From a virus: a stretch of DNA of 47,489 bases. The translations under genes and the position numbers were made by a program. The notes under the pieces are model-generated. The model was given only the letters and a program-made list of their open reading frames with translations, had not been told where the DNA came from and did no database searches. This document shows, in pieces, positions 14,702-23,339 of the stretch. The DNA lies in the IMG/VR virus record IMGVR_UViG_3300047585_000169, positions 1 through 47,489 of that record, one strand, 5' to 3'. How positions within the stretch are numbered: the stretch's first letter is position 1; each line of letters begins with the position of its first letter.

Positions 14702-15333
14702 AGGAGTTGCGAAGTTTTCTCAAGATAGGCGATGACGCATTTTATAGACTGAATATCATCGCCAAGCATCGCAATAGCACGGTTGCATTTGCTGCAAAGC
14801 AGACCACGAATCTTGCCACTTTTGTGGCAGTGATCGATAGAAAGACGACGAGGCCCTTTTGTAAGGCGAGCAGGATGATCTTCGGGTTTCCGACAAATGG
14901 CACACAAACCGTCCTGGGCGACCAGGAGGGCGTCATATTCGGCTTCGGTCAGGCCACGTTTCTTCAATTCGTATCGGCGTGTGTACTCGCGCTGCTTCTC
15001 GGCTTCCACAGGACTCTTGGCGTAGCCGGCTCTAGCCTTGTTGCCGCATGGAATGCAGTACGGCTGGGCGTAATATTTGCCGTTCTTGGTGCTCTTGGTG
15101 AAGTACCAATGCTCGTTCGTGAGTGGAAGCATTTGTTCGCACAGGCGGCAGAGCTTGTGCGTCTTGGGCGACTTCGGCCCCACGCGCGGTTTTGCCCGAC
15201 AAGAACGGCAGGACCAGCGATAACCCGTGGTCATGCCGGAATCGAGATGGTTGTTGAAAGTCGGGAAGCTGCTGAGACGTTTGTTCTTCTTGCAGGACTT
15301 GCACTGACGAATTTTCGTAGAATTGCCTCGCAT
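14698..15333 (-). CDS. Endonuclease VII-type HNH nuclease, inserted antisense
   Basis: 211 aa. N-terminal Cys pairs (CKSCKKNKR, CRSCR, CRLCE, CIPC) suggest zinc sites. The C-terminal part has YDALLVAQDGLCAIC, LSIDHCHKSGKIRG and LLCSKCNRAIAMLGD, the recombination endonuclease VII signature. Encoded against the flanking late genes with its own ribosome site (AGGAGG, ATG 15333). It may be a free-standing homing endonuclease or a resolvase. Placement right behind the capsid gene suggests insertion. Confidence 0.88.
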   Translation of the reverse strand: MRGNSTKIRQCKSCKKNKRLSSFPTFNNHLDSGMTTGYRWSCRSCRAKPRVGPKSPKTHKLCRLCEQMLPLTNEHWYFTKSTKNGKYYAQPYCIPCGNKARAGYAKSPVEAEKQREYTRRYELKKRGLTEAEYDALLVAQDGLCAICRKPEDHPARLTKGPRRLSIDHCHKSGKIRGLLCSKCNRAIAMLGDDIQSIKCVIAYLEKTSQLL

Positions 15334-15421
15334 CTGACCTCCTGGATAGGTTGGGTGCCGGGGCGTGGCCTTTACCAGAGGCGCACGCCCATTTCGTTGA
15401 CCTTAACACAAGAACTTTGAA

Positions 15422-15988
15422 ATGGCAACCGCGTATGCACAGCCTGGCGCATCAAATGCTTCGGTGGACGACATTGCCGCTCTCCACCGCAAGCAGCTGG
15501 GGCCACCGGCGCCCGAGCCGGCGCAGGAGAAGCCTGGCGGGGTGCAGAATCACTGCCCTTTCCTGTGCAACATCGAGAAGCTCGACGAGTTGGGCTACTG
15601 CAAGCACCTCATGGGCTTCACGACCAACGGCCAGACTTTTGAGCCCCTGAAACTCAGGATGCGGCAGGTATTCGACATCTATACCGGCAAGCCCATGCGC
15701 GACGAACAAACGGGCAAGCCGATTCTCGAAACGGACAATACCTACTACGTCGACGGCCGGGTCGAATCACTCCAGCTTGTGCAGAAAAGCGACGTGGTGA
15801 AGTTCGTTACCCAGGACGGCAAGCCCGCAGTTTCCGGGCGTGTCTACCGTGGGCAGCCAGGTGATCCAGCACCTGTCAAGAACCGGCCGCTGCGAGACCT
15901 GGAAACAACAGAGCTGATCGAAACCATCGAAATGCTGCGTGCGCGACTGTTGGCCCAGGGCGACAAATCATTATTGGAAACGGAGTAA
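15422..15988 (+). CDS. Hypothetical virion-module protein (188 aa)
   Basis: MATAYAQPGASNASVDDIAA start; a Cys segment HCPFLCNIEKLDELGYC, then a beta-rich centre and a C-terminal helix LETTELIETIEMLRARLLAQ. No family recognised. First late gene after the endonuclease; the ribosome site is weak. Confidence 0.65.
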   Translation: MATAYAQPGASNASVDDIAALHRKQLGPPAPEPAQEKPGGVQNHCPFLCNIEKLDELGYCKHLMGFTTNGQTFEPLKLRMRQVFDIYTGKPMRDEQTGKPILETDNTYYVDGRVESLQLVQKSDVVKFVTQDGKPAVSGRVYRGQPGDPAPVKNRPLRDLETTELIETIEMLRARLLAQGDKSLLETE

Positions 15989-15992
15989 CCTC

Positions 15993-17027
15993 ATGACCAT
16001 TTCTATTGTTTTGCTGGTTGCCTGCGTTGCCCTGCTCTGGCGCTGCAGCGCCGTGGCCGATTCCACGGAGTACAACGTCAACGTGCAGGATGTCACGCGC
16101 GGCCCGTCCAATTCGATCTGGGCGCAGGTGCAGAACCCCACGGTCATCGCCCAGATCCAGCAGACGCCCAACATGGGCATGGAATTCTTTGACGATTTCA
16201 CCAGTGCCGGACTCAGCATTGCCAGCAACGTTGGCATTATCTGGGGCAACAGGCCATGGCAGGCTTACATGGGCACCAATGGCGTGCTCGGCACGGACCC
16301 CAATCTAGAGGGCGGCGTCATTCTCTTGAGTGATGGGGGCAACTCCACCGTCGATATGGAAATGACTCAGGCCGCGGGCTGGGCAGGTTTCATCAGCCCG
16401 GCCACAGGCAACGCCTACAAACAGCAGATCTACTTCGAGGCCCGCGTGGCCGTGGGTTCGATCACGACGGCAAAGCGAGATGCGTTTATCGGTCTGGCCA
16501 GTGTGGCCACGCCGCCGACCGCAAACATGATCATCAATTCGACCACGAACACGCTGAGCACGACGCCCGGCCTGTTCGGCTTCCACTTCCGCAGCACCAC
16601 CAACCCCACCGATGTGGGCGTTGCATACAACGTCGCGGGCGGCACGGTCCAGTACCCGGCGAATTTGCAAACGCTGTCGAACACGGTCGCCGGCGCGGCC
16701 CTGACGGCATATTCGGCAACCAACGGCGTGGCCACGGGCTTCATCAAGCTCGGCTTCATATTCGATCCGACTTCGGCCAACCCACCGGCCCTGGTGACGT
16801 CGGCCACGGGTTCAGGCCAGACGGTGGGCCAGGTCAAGAAGCCGGTGATTCAGTTCTTCGTCAACGGCCAGGTGGCCCCGGCATTCTTTGATTCGAGCAT
16901 GGTCCAATCGGCCTTGTTCCCCAGCAACTTCCTGGCTCCGGTCATCGCCTACGAAAGTCGCTCGGGCACCAGCGCGGGCGGCCTGTATGTAGACTGGGTG
17001 CGGTGCATCAGCATTGCCAACTCATAA
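15993..17027 (+). CDS. Putative head decoration or fibre protein with lectin-like fold
   Basis: 344 aa from ATG 15993 (GGAG upstream). A hydrophobic N-terminus (MTISIVLLVACVALLWRC) precedes a long beta-rich, Thr/Gly/Asn-rich body. FFDDFT, DMEMTQAAGW, YFEARVAVGS and DAFIGLA blocks resemble a concanavalin/LamG-like jelly roll. A hydrophobic start is odd for a virion protein; 29811-30518 shows the same MTI-plus-hydrophobic pattern. A surface-exposed head or tail component is the best guess. Confidence 0.6.
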   Translation: MTISIVLLVACVALLWRCSAVADSTEYNVNVQDVTRGPSNSIWAQVQNPTVIAQIQQTPNMGMEFFDDFTSAGLSIASNVGIIWGNRPWQAYMGTNGVLGTDPNLEGGVILLSDGGNSTVDMEMTQAAGWAGFISPATGNAYKQQIYFEARVAVGSITTAKRDAFIGLASVATPPTANMIINSTTNTLSTTPGLFGFHFRSTTNPTDVGVAYNVAGGTVQYPANLQTLSNTVAGAALTAYSATNGVATGFIKLGFIFDPTSANPPALVTSATGSGQTVGQVKKPVIQFFVNGQVAPAFFDSSMVQSALFPSNFLAPVIAYESRSGTSAGGLYVDWVRCISIANS

Positions 17028-17037
17028 GGAGGCGCCC

Positions 17038-17211
17038 ATGCCCATTGGAATTTTGTTTTGGATTCTAATGATTCTGTGGCTCCTGTTCGGCCTGTACTGG
17101 AACAGCGGCGAATTCAAGACGGGCAACTACGGTGTCTTCGGCGGCAACTTGCTGCTGTTCATTCTTCTGGGCCTGCTGGGCTGGCGAGTGTTTGGCCCGG
17201 TCCTTCAGTAA
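17038..17211 (+). CDS. Small membrane protein (57 aa), holin candidate
   Basis: MPIGILFWILMILWLLFGLY begins a first span; a second lies at LLLFILLGLLGWRVF. Two spans in 57 residues are compatible with a small holin, but similar tiny membrane proteins in late operons often have unknown roles. AAGGAGG is well placed before ATG 17038. Confidence 0.65.
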   Translation: MPIGILFWILMILWLLFGLYWNSGEFKTGNYGVFGGNLLLFILLGLLGWRVFGPVLQ

Positions 17212-17219
17212 GGTGCATC

Positions 17220-17375
17220 ATGCCGGCGAAATCGCAAGCTCAGCGGGCGCTGCTCAACGCCAAATTCGGGCACGCCTGGGTCAAAAGGCACCACTTTGAC
17301 AACAAGGGCCCGCTGCCCAAACATGTGAAGGACAATAAACACGTATCCGATTACTACCACAAGAAAGGTGGGTGA
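17220..17375 (+). CDS. Small basic protein (51 aa)
   Basis: MPAKSQAQRALLNAKFGHAW onward with many Lys and His, ending YYHKKGG. AAGGTG before ATG 17220. Likely nucleic-acid binding or virion-associated by charge; family not named. Confidence 0.65.
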   Translation: MPAKSQAQRALLNAKFGHAWVKRHHFDNKGPLPKHVKDNKHVSDYYHKKGG

Positions 17376-17380
17376 TCAGC

Positions 17381-17635
17381 ATGGCGGACAAATACGCTCA
17401 TCCGAGCCACAACGAACACAACAGCGAGCACGGCATGGAAAGCTGCTTTGAGCCCGGCGCTCACTACGAGATGCCCAGCAAGCACCAAGAGGGGGGCGGC
17501 GGCATGCAGCACAACTATGAATACGAGGGCTCCGAAGGCGGCAAGAAGGGTTTCGGCGGCGGCCAGTTCGAAGGCAAAGGCGGTAAACCCTACGATCCCA
17601 AGACCGAGGGCCGGGGCGGCAAACCGTATCAATGA
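17381..17635 (+). CDS. Gly/His/Lys-rich small protein (84 aa)
   Basis: MADKYAHPSHNEHNSEHGME start, His-rich, then Gly/Lys-rich with a KGGKPYDPKTEGRGGKPYQ repeat-like end. AAAGGTGG upstream; a GTG nine bases earlier is a possible alternative start. Low-complexity, likely flexible. Function unknown. Confidence 0.6.
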   Translation: MADKYAHPSHNEHNSEHGMESCFEPGAHYEMPSKHQEGGGGMQHNYEYEGSEGGKKGFGGGQFEGKGGKPYDPKTEGRGGKPYQ

Positions 17636-17643
17636 GGTGAGGC

Positions 17644-17832
17644 ATGGTCAGTTCTGACGACGCCTGTTCTATGTGCGGGCATCCTTGGAGCACGCACATT
17701 CAATCCCCAGAAACCGGAGAATGGCGCTGCGTCGAAGAAATATTGGGGCCTGGAGGGCATTGGAGAATGTGCGGCTGCACAAATGAGCCGCCACCTGAGA
17801 AGACGCGAGGTGAGACATGGAATCGACCTTGA
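17644..17832 (+). CDS. Small Cys-rich protein (62 aa)
   Basis: MVSSDDACSMCGHPWSTHIQ with CxxCxxxW, then WRCVEE and MCGC: a possible small zinc ribbon. GAGGTGAGGC precedes ATG. Overlaps the next gene by 16 bases. One of several tiny Cys-pair proteins in this genome. Confidence 0.6.
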   Translation: MVSSDDACSMCGHPWSTHIQSPETGEWRCVEEILGPGGHWRMCGCTNEPPPEKTRGETWNRP

Positions 17833-18623
17833 TGCTGTCGCTCCCGGCCCTGCAAATAGCCGTGGGCGTCTTCGCAGGCTGGGGGTCGAATCCTTCAAGT
17901 TGGTCGGCGACTGAAACGGCCATCATCCTGGACTGCGTGCAATCGGGGCTCAGCCGCTTTTATTTCCCCGAGCCGCAGTTCCAGAACGGCGTTACTTACG
18001 AATGGTCTTTCCTGAAGCCCCTGGGCACGGCGGATTTCCCGGCTGGGGCAACTGTGGCCAACCTGCCTGACGATTACAACTCAATCGAAGGTCCGGTAAC
18101 GATCAAGCCCCAGGGCGTGGTCAGTCAGCCCTACAAGATCTGGATGTGCAACCCTGGGATCATTGAGGAGAAGTACAGCGTTTATGCGATCCAGACCGGC
18201 CCACCGATGTTCTGTGCCATTTTGCCGATCAAGGGAACGAGCCCGGACAAGAGCCAGCGCATGCAGCTCTACCTGTTTCCTCAGGCTGACCAGGATTATC
18301 AGTTGCAGTTCCAGTATTCGATCAACCCCAACATGCTGACCGTGGACGCCCCCTTCGCTTATGGAGGCGCCCAGCATGCGGAGACAATCAAGGAGAGCTG
18401 CCTGGCAGTGTTCGAAGAGAGATACGACGATACGCCGGGCGGCCCGCACAGCATGGCGTTCTCAAAGCGCATGCTGGCCTCGATAGGCATGGATCGGCGG
18501 AACAAGAGTCCCAGGGCCGGCTACAACCGCGATCAGTCTGACGACAGAGGGTATGGGTTTCCTGGGCCATGGTGGCATTTGAGCAGTCCGGCAGCGACCT
18601 ATTGTGGACAAAGTCTTTGTTGA
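17817..18623 (+). CDS. Putative head-tail adaptor (tail tubular A-like)
   Basis: 268 aa, ATG 17817 with GAGGTG. SWSATETAIILDCVQSGLSR, then FYFPEPQF, YEWSFLKP and a NLPDDYNSIEG segment followed by a beta-rich part. This resembles podovirus adaptor or tail tubular A proteins, which bind the portal and start the tail. The assignment is from motif style and context; moderate certainty. Confidence 0.65.
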   Translation: MESTLMLSLPALQIAVGVFAGWGSNPSSWSATETAIILDCVQSGLSRFYFPEPQFQNGVTYEWSFLKPLGTADFPAGATVANLPDDYNSIEGPVTIKPQGVVSQPYKIWMCNPGIIEEKYSVYAIQTGPPMFCAILPIKGTSPDKSQRMQLYLFPQADQDYQLQFQYSINPNMLTVDAPFAYGGAQHAETIKESCLAVFEERYDDTPGGPHSMAFSKRMLASIGMDRRNKSPRAGYNRDQSDDRGYGFPGPWWHLSSPAATYCGQSLC

Positions 18624-18631
18624 GGTGAATC

Positions 18632-20071
18632 ATGAGCGCTCCATGGTACAAACAATCTGCCGATCCCCAGGTGCTGGTCGAGCGCGAAGGCATCGGCTGC
18701 ATGTTAGGCTGGGGTACGCTGGCCCAGCTCCCGGCCAACGGATCGGCAGGCTGGGCCATCGGTGCCCTCTTCAACGCCCGCGACCAGGTCACGGGGCAGA
18801 ACTGGTACATCAACACGGGCAGCTTCGCGTCCGCCCTGTTCGTGCTCACCAACTTTGGCACGTCGTTTTCCAACAACATAGTCATCACGGCCAACACGGG
18901 CCCCAACGACTTCTACTTCACCGACAACACCACGAAGTACCTGTCGTTTGACGCGCGCAACACCGTCACGGGCGTGGTCAACGTGCTTGTCACGGGCAAC
19001 TCCCCCACTATTGCCAGCGCGGCGGGCGACACCTATTCTGCGATGGCGATCAATCCAGCCACGATCACGCTGACCGGCACCACGCTTGTCACGGCCATGG
19101 ACGGCGTTGGCCTCAACGTTGAAGCGGCCACGATCACCGACAGCTCTGCGGTGACAATCACCGAGGCATCCAATCTGTACGTGGGCGCGATCACCGCGGG
19201 CGGCTCGGTCACGATCACCAACAACTTCGCCGCTCACTTTGGCGGCGCGGTCCGCATCGACGGCAATATCAGCACGGCGGCCCAGGCCACCAGTGAAATT
19301 ATCATCGCCAACACGGCAGCCGCGTTAGTGGTCACGGACGGTACAACGGCCATGCAGACCGTCGACACGCGCACCACGGTGGGCACGGCCGGAGCCGGGG
19401 GCACGACCTTCAAGGGCCAGCCCAGCGTGCTCGCTTCAGCGGCGTCCGCCTTCAACACGGCCACGATCTACGCCGCCCCTCGCACCAACACGCTGACGGG
19501 CACCACGACCACCACAAGCTGGCTGGGCTCAGCCCTGTATCTCGACCAGCAGACTTGGACCGATTCCAGTGCCTGCACCTTGACCACAGTCTCAAGCATG
19601 CACATCACGGCTAACGCCGCGGCAGGCGGGTCGCTGACGGTCACGAATTCCTACATGATTTCCACGTCCGTGGCGGGCTGCTTCTTGACCAATGCCGGCG
19701 TGTTCACGAGCACGTCGACAGCGGCTCACAAGGAAGAGATCGAGGACGCCGAAGCCCGAGACATCTTTCACGTGCTCGATCAGGTCAAGGCCAGAGCGTA
19801 CCGCTGGAAGTCGGAGTTTGACAATGAAGTGCTTGACCGGGACGGCAAGCTCCTGCGCACGGAGAAAATCCCCATGGATGATCGAGGGCGGCGGCGTTAC
19901 GGCCTCATCGCCGAAGAACTGCCTGACGCCCTGCGCATTCCGGGCAGCGACGCCACGAACGGCCTCCCAGACGGCGTGGTAGCAGCTTTCGCCGTGGCGG
20001 CCTGTAAAGCCCTGCGTGAAGAGAACAAGGTCCTCCTGGCCCGGCTGGAAGCTCTGGAAGCGAAACTGTAG
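18632..20071 (+). CDS. Tail fibre/spike with C-terminal S74 intramolecular chaperone
   Basis: 479 aa. The N-terminal region is beta-rich with repeated Thr/Gly/Ala strands (TITLTGTTLVTAMDGVGLNV and similar), as in trimeric beta-helical fibres. From about residue 363, TAAHKEEIEDAEARDIFHVL, then RYGLIAEELPDALR and a final coiled coil LREENKVLLARLEALEAKL, form a peptidase S74 (endosialidase chaperone) domain, which drives trimerisation and then cleaves itself off. Likely the receptor-binding protein. A structured hairpin follows the stop. Confidence 0.88.
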   Translation: MSAPWYKQSADPQVLVEREGIGCMLGWGTLAQLPANGSAGWAIGALFNARDQVTGQNWYINTGSFASALFVLTNFGTSFSNNIVITANTGPNDFYFTDNTTKYLSFDARNTVTGVVNVLVTGNSPTIASAAGDTYSAMAINPATITLTGTTLVTAMDGVGLNVEAATITDSSAVTITEASNLYVGAITAGGSVTITNNFAAHFGGAVRIDGNISTAAQATSEIIIANTAAALVVTDGTTAMQTVDTRTTVGTAGAGGTTFKGQPSVLASAASAFNTATIYAAPRTNTLTGTTTTTSWLGSALYLDQQTWTDSSACTLTTVSSMHITANAAAGGSLTVTNSYMISTSVAGCFLTNAGVFTSTSTAAHKEEIEDAEARDIFHVLDQVKARAYRWKSEFDNEVLDRDGKLLRTEKIPMDDRGRRRYGLIAEELPDALRIPGSDATNGLPDGVVAAFAVAACKALREENKVLLARLEALEAKL

Positions 20072-20077
20072 CGTCAA

Positions 20078-20171
20078 CGCCATGGGCCCGACTGGGCGTT
20101 AACGAACTCCGTTAAGCCCTTACCTCCTAACTGGCCAAGTACGGAATAGGGCCCATGGCGCTTTTCTTGTT
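20078..20171 (+). terminator. Nested stem-loop with T-rich tail after tail fibre gene
   Basis: The outer stem is a perfect 12 bp: CGCCATGGGCCC (20078-20089) with GGGCCCATGGCG (20149-20160), followed by CTTTTCTTGTT. Inside is a second stem, GGGC-(G)-TTAACG with CGTTAA-GCCC (20094-20119), loop AACTC. The loop also contains CCTCC, able to pair with a ribosome site. It may be a terminator, an attenuator or a small structured RNA. Confidence 0.6.
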
Positions 20172-20179
20172 GGTGGACG

Positions 20180-20800
20180 ATGGATTACCTTTACTGCCTG
20201 TCAGGAATGGACTGGAAGGCAACCAATCCCGGCGGGAACTACTCGACCAACGGGTATCCCACCAGGGGTTCGACTTTCACGTCTCCTGCCTTGGTAACGT
20301 CTGGCGTGGTCGCTCAGGGCGACGGCGTTATCGCGGTGGGCGAGTCGCCCGGCGCTCCTGGCGAAACTCCGCCTGGCATTATCGCGGCCAAACATCTTGT
20401 GCTCGTGCCGTATGGGATCGGCTCGCAATCCAACACATTCGGCATGCAGGTGCTGGGCTGGCGCAAGACCAAGTTGGGCGGCGGCACGGAACTTTGGATT
20501 CCCGTCGCCCTTGCCACCTATTCAGTAACCCTGGGCACGAATGTCGAAGGTCTGGCCAACGGCAGCCTCAACGCCACGACCTTGTTCGCCACGGCCATCG
20601 CCATGACGGGCGGCCCCCTTGGCGTGACCAGCGCCTTTGTGCCCACCTCGGAAGATTTCTTCACAATCGCTCCCACGAGCACGATTGGGGCAGCCTGGAT
20701 CAAGATCCCCACTTTCGGCTTTCGTTTTGTCGAGGTAGTCTTCACCACGGGCGGGAGCGCCACGAGCTGCAACTGTCTGTGGGAAAAAGGCTCATTCTAA
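20180..20800 (+). CDS. Hypothetical virion protein (206 aa)
   Basis: MDYLYCLSGMDWKATNPGGN start, beta-rich with Thr/Gly/Ser, ending NCLWEKGSF. Looks like a structural beta-sandwich protein of the tail or head surface; no family recognised. It starts just after the structured element. Confidence 0.6.
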   Translation: MDYLYCLSGMDWKATNPGGNYSTNGYPTRGSTFTSPALVTSGVVAQGDGVIAVGESPGAPGETPPGIIAAKHLVLVPYGIGSQSNTFGMQVLGWRKTKLGGGTELWIPVALATYSVTLGTNVEGLANGSLNATTLFATAIAMTGGPLGVTSAFVPTSEDFFTIAPTSTIGAAWIKIPTFGFRFVEVVFTTGGSATSCNCLWEKGSF

Positions 20801-20811
20801 GGTGCCATTCC

Positions 20812-20964
20812 ATGGAAGACGTTGTTTGCGAAACCTGTGAGGGCACAGGCTGCGTCACCAGCGGTTTTGTCCGTCAGTGGCCGGAGCCCAAGGAAGTCGT
20901 CTTGCAGGACTGCCCGGATTGCGGGGGCCTGCCTTATTTGCTGGTACACGCGGAGGAGCCATGA
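20812..20964 (+). CDS. Small zinc-finger-like protein (50 aa)
   Basis: MEDVVCETCEGTGCVTSGFV has CETCEGTGC, and CPDCGG comes later: the CxxCxGxG/CxxCGG arrangement of DnaJ-type zinc fingers. Its TGA overlaps the next ATG. It could bind protein or nucleic acid; role unknown. Confidence 0.6.
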   Translation: MEDVVCETCEGTGCVTSGFVRQWPEPKEVVLQDCPDCGGLPYLLVHAEEP

Positions 20965-21269
20965 TTTTTGCCGACACGACCATCGATGAATGGATCAAGA
21001 TACTCACGGCGATTGGTACCTTGGTAGGCATAATTGTCTCGGCAATCGCCGCATTCTTGGCGCAGCTCGCCAAGATCAAGGGCCAGGAGAACGCGGCCAG
21101 CCTGCAAACGTTGGCCCAGAAGCACGAGGCCACCGATGTCAACGTGCAAAAGATCGAGCTTGCAACCAATTCCATGAAGGATGCCCTGGTGAAGGCCACG
21201 GGGGACGCCTCATTCGCCCAGGGGCTTGCTCAGGGTAAGGTTGAGGGCCCAAACTCGGTGAAGCCATGA
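20961..21269 (+). CDS. Membrane-anchored coiled-coil protein (102 aa)
   Basis: MIFADTTIDEWIKILTAIGT continues into a single membrane span (LVGIIVSAIAAFLAQLA), followed by a long helical part with Lys/Gln/Asn. One span plus coiled coil is seen in some holin or spanin-like proteins. ATGA overlaps at both ends put it in a tight cluster with the next two genes. Confidence 0.6.
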   Translation: MIFADTTIDEWIKILTAIGTLVGIIVSAIAAFLAQLAKIKGQENAASLQTLAQKHEATDVNVQKIELATNSMKDALVKATGDASFAQGLAQGKVEGPNSVKP

Positions 21270-21775
21270 CGCCTTTGGAAGAATGGCAAGTTGCTTGCGC
21301 CGGCCCCATTGCCGATCTAACCATGCTGGCCGACAAGCGCCGTCGGGCCATGGCGGATTTGATCAAGATGCAACACACGGGTGTGGATCTAGAGAAGTTG
21401 CTAGATGAAGCGACCAGCGGCCAGACCGACTATCAACTTGCAACCGATCCAAACACGCCCTACCCAAATGACCCTACTCACTATCTGACAAGCACGCAAA
21501 GGTTTCTTGATCTGACTAACCAGCTCTGCACAGAGGCTGGCGTTCTGGCAATCGTGCCGCAGATACAGACCTGCCTTGACGGCATCAAGAATCTGCAAAT
21601 GATGGACGCGGCCTTCGTTGGAGATGACCACTTCGTGCCCGTGCTGCCCGACGACAGCGGCAAGCCACAGAATAGCGACCGAGCCGGGGCCTGGTCGTAT
21701 CTTCACAATAACGTCGAGCCATACTTGTACAATGAGCGCGTGAACGATGAAGCTATGGCCCGAGCCGGCTACTAA
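21266..21775 (+). CDS. Hypothetical protein (169 aa)
   Basis: MTPLEEWQVACAGPIADLTM onward; mainly helical with a DPNTPYPNDPTHYLTSTQRF segment. Overlaps the previous gene by 4 bases. No family recognised. Confidence 0.65.
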   Translation: MTPLEEWQVACAGPIADLTMLADKRRRAMADLIKMQHTGVDLEKLLDEATSGQTDYQLATDPNTPYPNDPTHYLTSTQRFLDLTNQLCTEAGVLAIVPQIQTCLDGIKNLQMMDAAFVGDDHFVPVLPDDSGKPQNSDRAGAWSYLHNNVEPYLYNERVNDEAMARAGY

Positions 21776-21791
21776 CAGAAAGAGCGGCAGC

Positions 21792-22106
21792 ATGGACGCA
21801 GTACAGATCTTCCAGAGTGTCATTCAAGGGGGCTGTTTCTCCCTTATTGCCTGGTGGATGATCTGGGGGCGCCCGGCCGAGATGAAGGAGTCCAGGGAAG
21901 AGCGCGAGCACAGGGACGAACGCTTCGAGCGCATTATCAACGACGCCTACTCGCAATTCAACGGCCGAACCGATAAGGTAATCCAGGCCATCGAGCAGCA
22001 GAGCAAGGACCTCGAAGCCTGTTTCCGTGAGGGCTCTGAGGAAGTTACTCGGGCCGTGGAAAGAAGCTGCAAAGCCTCCAATCCCATTTTCGGAGCCAAA
22101 CCATGA
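21792..22106 (+). CDS. Small membrane protein with charged helix (104 aa)
   Basis: MDAVQIFQSVIQGGCFSLIA then WWMIWGRP: a short N-terminal span, followed by a very charged helix (REEREHRDERFERIIND) and a C-terminal helix. ATG 21792 is preferred over an in-frame upstream start inside the previous gene. Stop overlaps the protease start. Topology resembles holin- or spanin-like accessory proteins; not proven. Confidence 0.58.
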   Translation: MDAVQIFQSVIQGGCFSLIAWWMIWGRPAEMKESREEREHRDERFERIINDAYSQFNGRTDKVIQAIEQQSKDLEACFREGSEEVTRAVERSCKASNPIFGAKP

Positions 22107-23323
22107 AGCTGTTCAAGAGCATCGTCTTTTTCAACGCGATGATCGTGACCCTTGCGACCATCGCCCTCATTCCTCAGTGGGGCACCTCTCAGCCCGACCC
22201 CAAAACCAAGCCGCCCGACCGCATCAAGAAGCATCCGCGCGGCTACATTCAGCCAAAACCGCAGGTTATCAAGGAGAGAATCCGCGTTAGCAACAACCTG
22301 CATGCCGACAAGCTCAAAGCCCTCCCCGTCATCACGGCGCCCACCTGGGACATCGTGGCCAACGGTTACGGGCCAGCTATCAACGACCAGGGCCAGTGTG
22401 GCGACTGCTACATCAACTCCGGCTGTAACGCGGCCGCTTCCGGGCTCATGGTGGCCGGCGTCGTGCCCAAGGGCTCGGGCTTCCAATGCTCCTTCCAGTA
22501 TTTCCTCGACTGTCAGAACGTGGGCGGCTGCGGGGGCGGCGACGAATATCAAGTCGCTCAGATAATTTCTCAGAGCGGCTGTCCTTCGGCCGCCCAGTAC
22601 GCCGGTCAGGGACAGAGTCCGGGCAACTGCCAGAGCACCGCGGCCATGACCTTGTACGGCGTGGGCGGCCAGCTCGTCTACTGCGACTCCTCGGGCAACT
22701 CAGGGGTGGCCTCGACCCAGTCGATCAAGAATGCGATTGCCGCTTACGGCTACGTATCCGTGGCCGTGGCTGCCAACGACGACTGGGACAACTATGCCGG
22801 CGGCACCGCAATCTTGGCCGGTCCGGCCGATCCTAACGGCATCAACCATGCTATCGGCCTGATGGGCTGGCGGACCCAGGGAACGACCACGATCTGGAAG
22901 GCCCAGAATAGCTGGGGCACAAGCTGGGGCAACGCTGGTTACTGCTGGGTGCAGGAGGGAGCTTACTCCATCGGCACCGAAGCATTCAGCTTCGTTGTGG
23001 CGGCTCAGCCTATCCCGCCGACGCCCCCCGTTCCACCAACGCCCCCAATTCCCCCAGGCCCCATTCCGCCAGTCCCAGGCACCACGACTATCTCCATCAC
23101 CAGCCCGCTTGTTACGGGCGGGTCCTTGACCTTGGAAGGGCTGCCCGTGGGCACGACAGCATGGCTGGCGGCGGCGCCCCAGGTCACTGCCAAGGGGGCG
23201 CTTTTGCCCTCGACGCCGATTACGACACCGGATAGAATGACCGCCCTTGAGGCGAACCAGCGCGAGATGATGACCGTCATCCTCGATTTGCAGAAGCAAC
23301 TGAAGGCATCGACCAAACCATAA
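22103..23323 (+). CDS. Papain-like (C1A) cysteine protease, exported
   Basis: 406 aa. The N-terminal hydrophobic segment (MKLFKSIVFFNAMIVTLATI) is a signal or anchor. Catalytic set complete: oxyanion Gln96 and nucleophile Cys102 in DQGQCGDCYINSG (papain has CGSCW), His249 in GINHAIGLMGW, Asn269 in AQNSWGTSWGNAGY. Extra Cys pairs suggest disulfides. A Pro-rich hinge (about 303-325) leads to a small beta domain and a C-terminal helix. Protein-degrading exported enzymes are rare in phages; this one may attack a proteinaceous cell surface or act in release. It overlaps the preceding membrane-protein gene. Confidence 0.88.
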   Translation: MKLFKSIVFFNAMIVTLATIALIPQWGTSQPDPKTKPPDRIKKHPRGYIQPKPQVIKERIRVSNNLHADKLKALPVITAPTWDIVANGYGPAINDQGQCGDCYINSGCNAAASGLMVAGVVPKGSGFQCSFQYFLDCQNVGGCGGGDEYQVAQIISQSGCPSAAQYAGQGQSPGNCQSTAAMTLYGVGGQLVYCDSSGNSGVASTQSIKNAIAAYGYVSVAVAANDDWDNYAGGTAILAGPADPNGINHAIGLMGWRTQGTTTIWKAQNSWGTSWGNAGYCWVQEGAYSIGTEAFSFVVAAQPIPPTPPVPPTPPIPPGPIPPVPGTTTISITSPLVTGGSLTLEGLPVGTTAWLAAAPQVTAKGALLPSTPITTPDRMTALEANQREMMTVILDLQKQLKASTKP

Positions 23324-23339
23324 CCAAAGGAGTGCTCGA

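Noticed and set aside
14698-15333. Intron in the capsid gene
   Set aside because: The capsid frame ends with a normal stop before the nuclease gene, and no second capsid exon is seen downstream.
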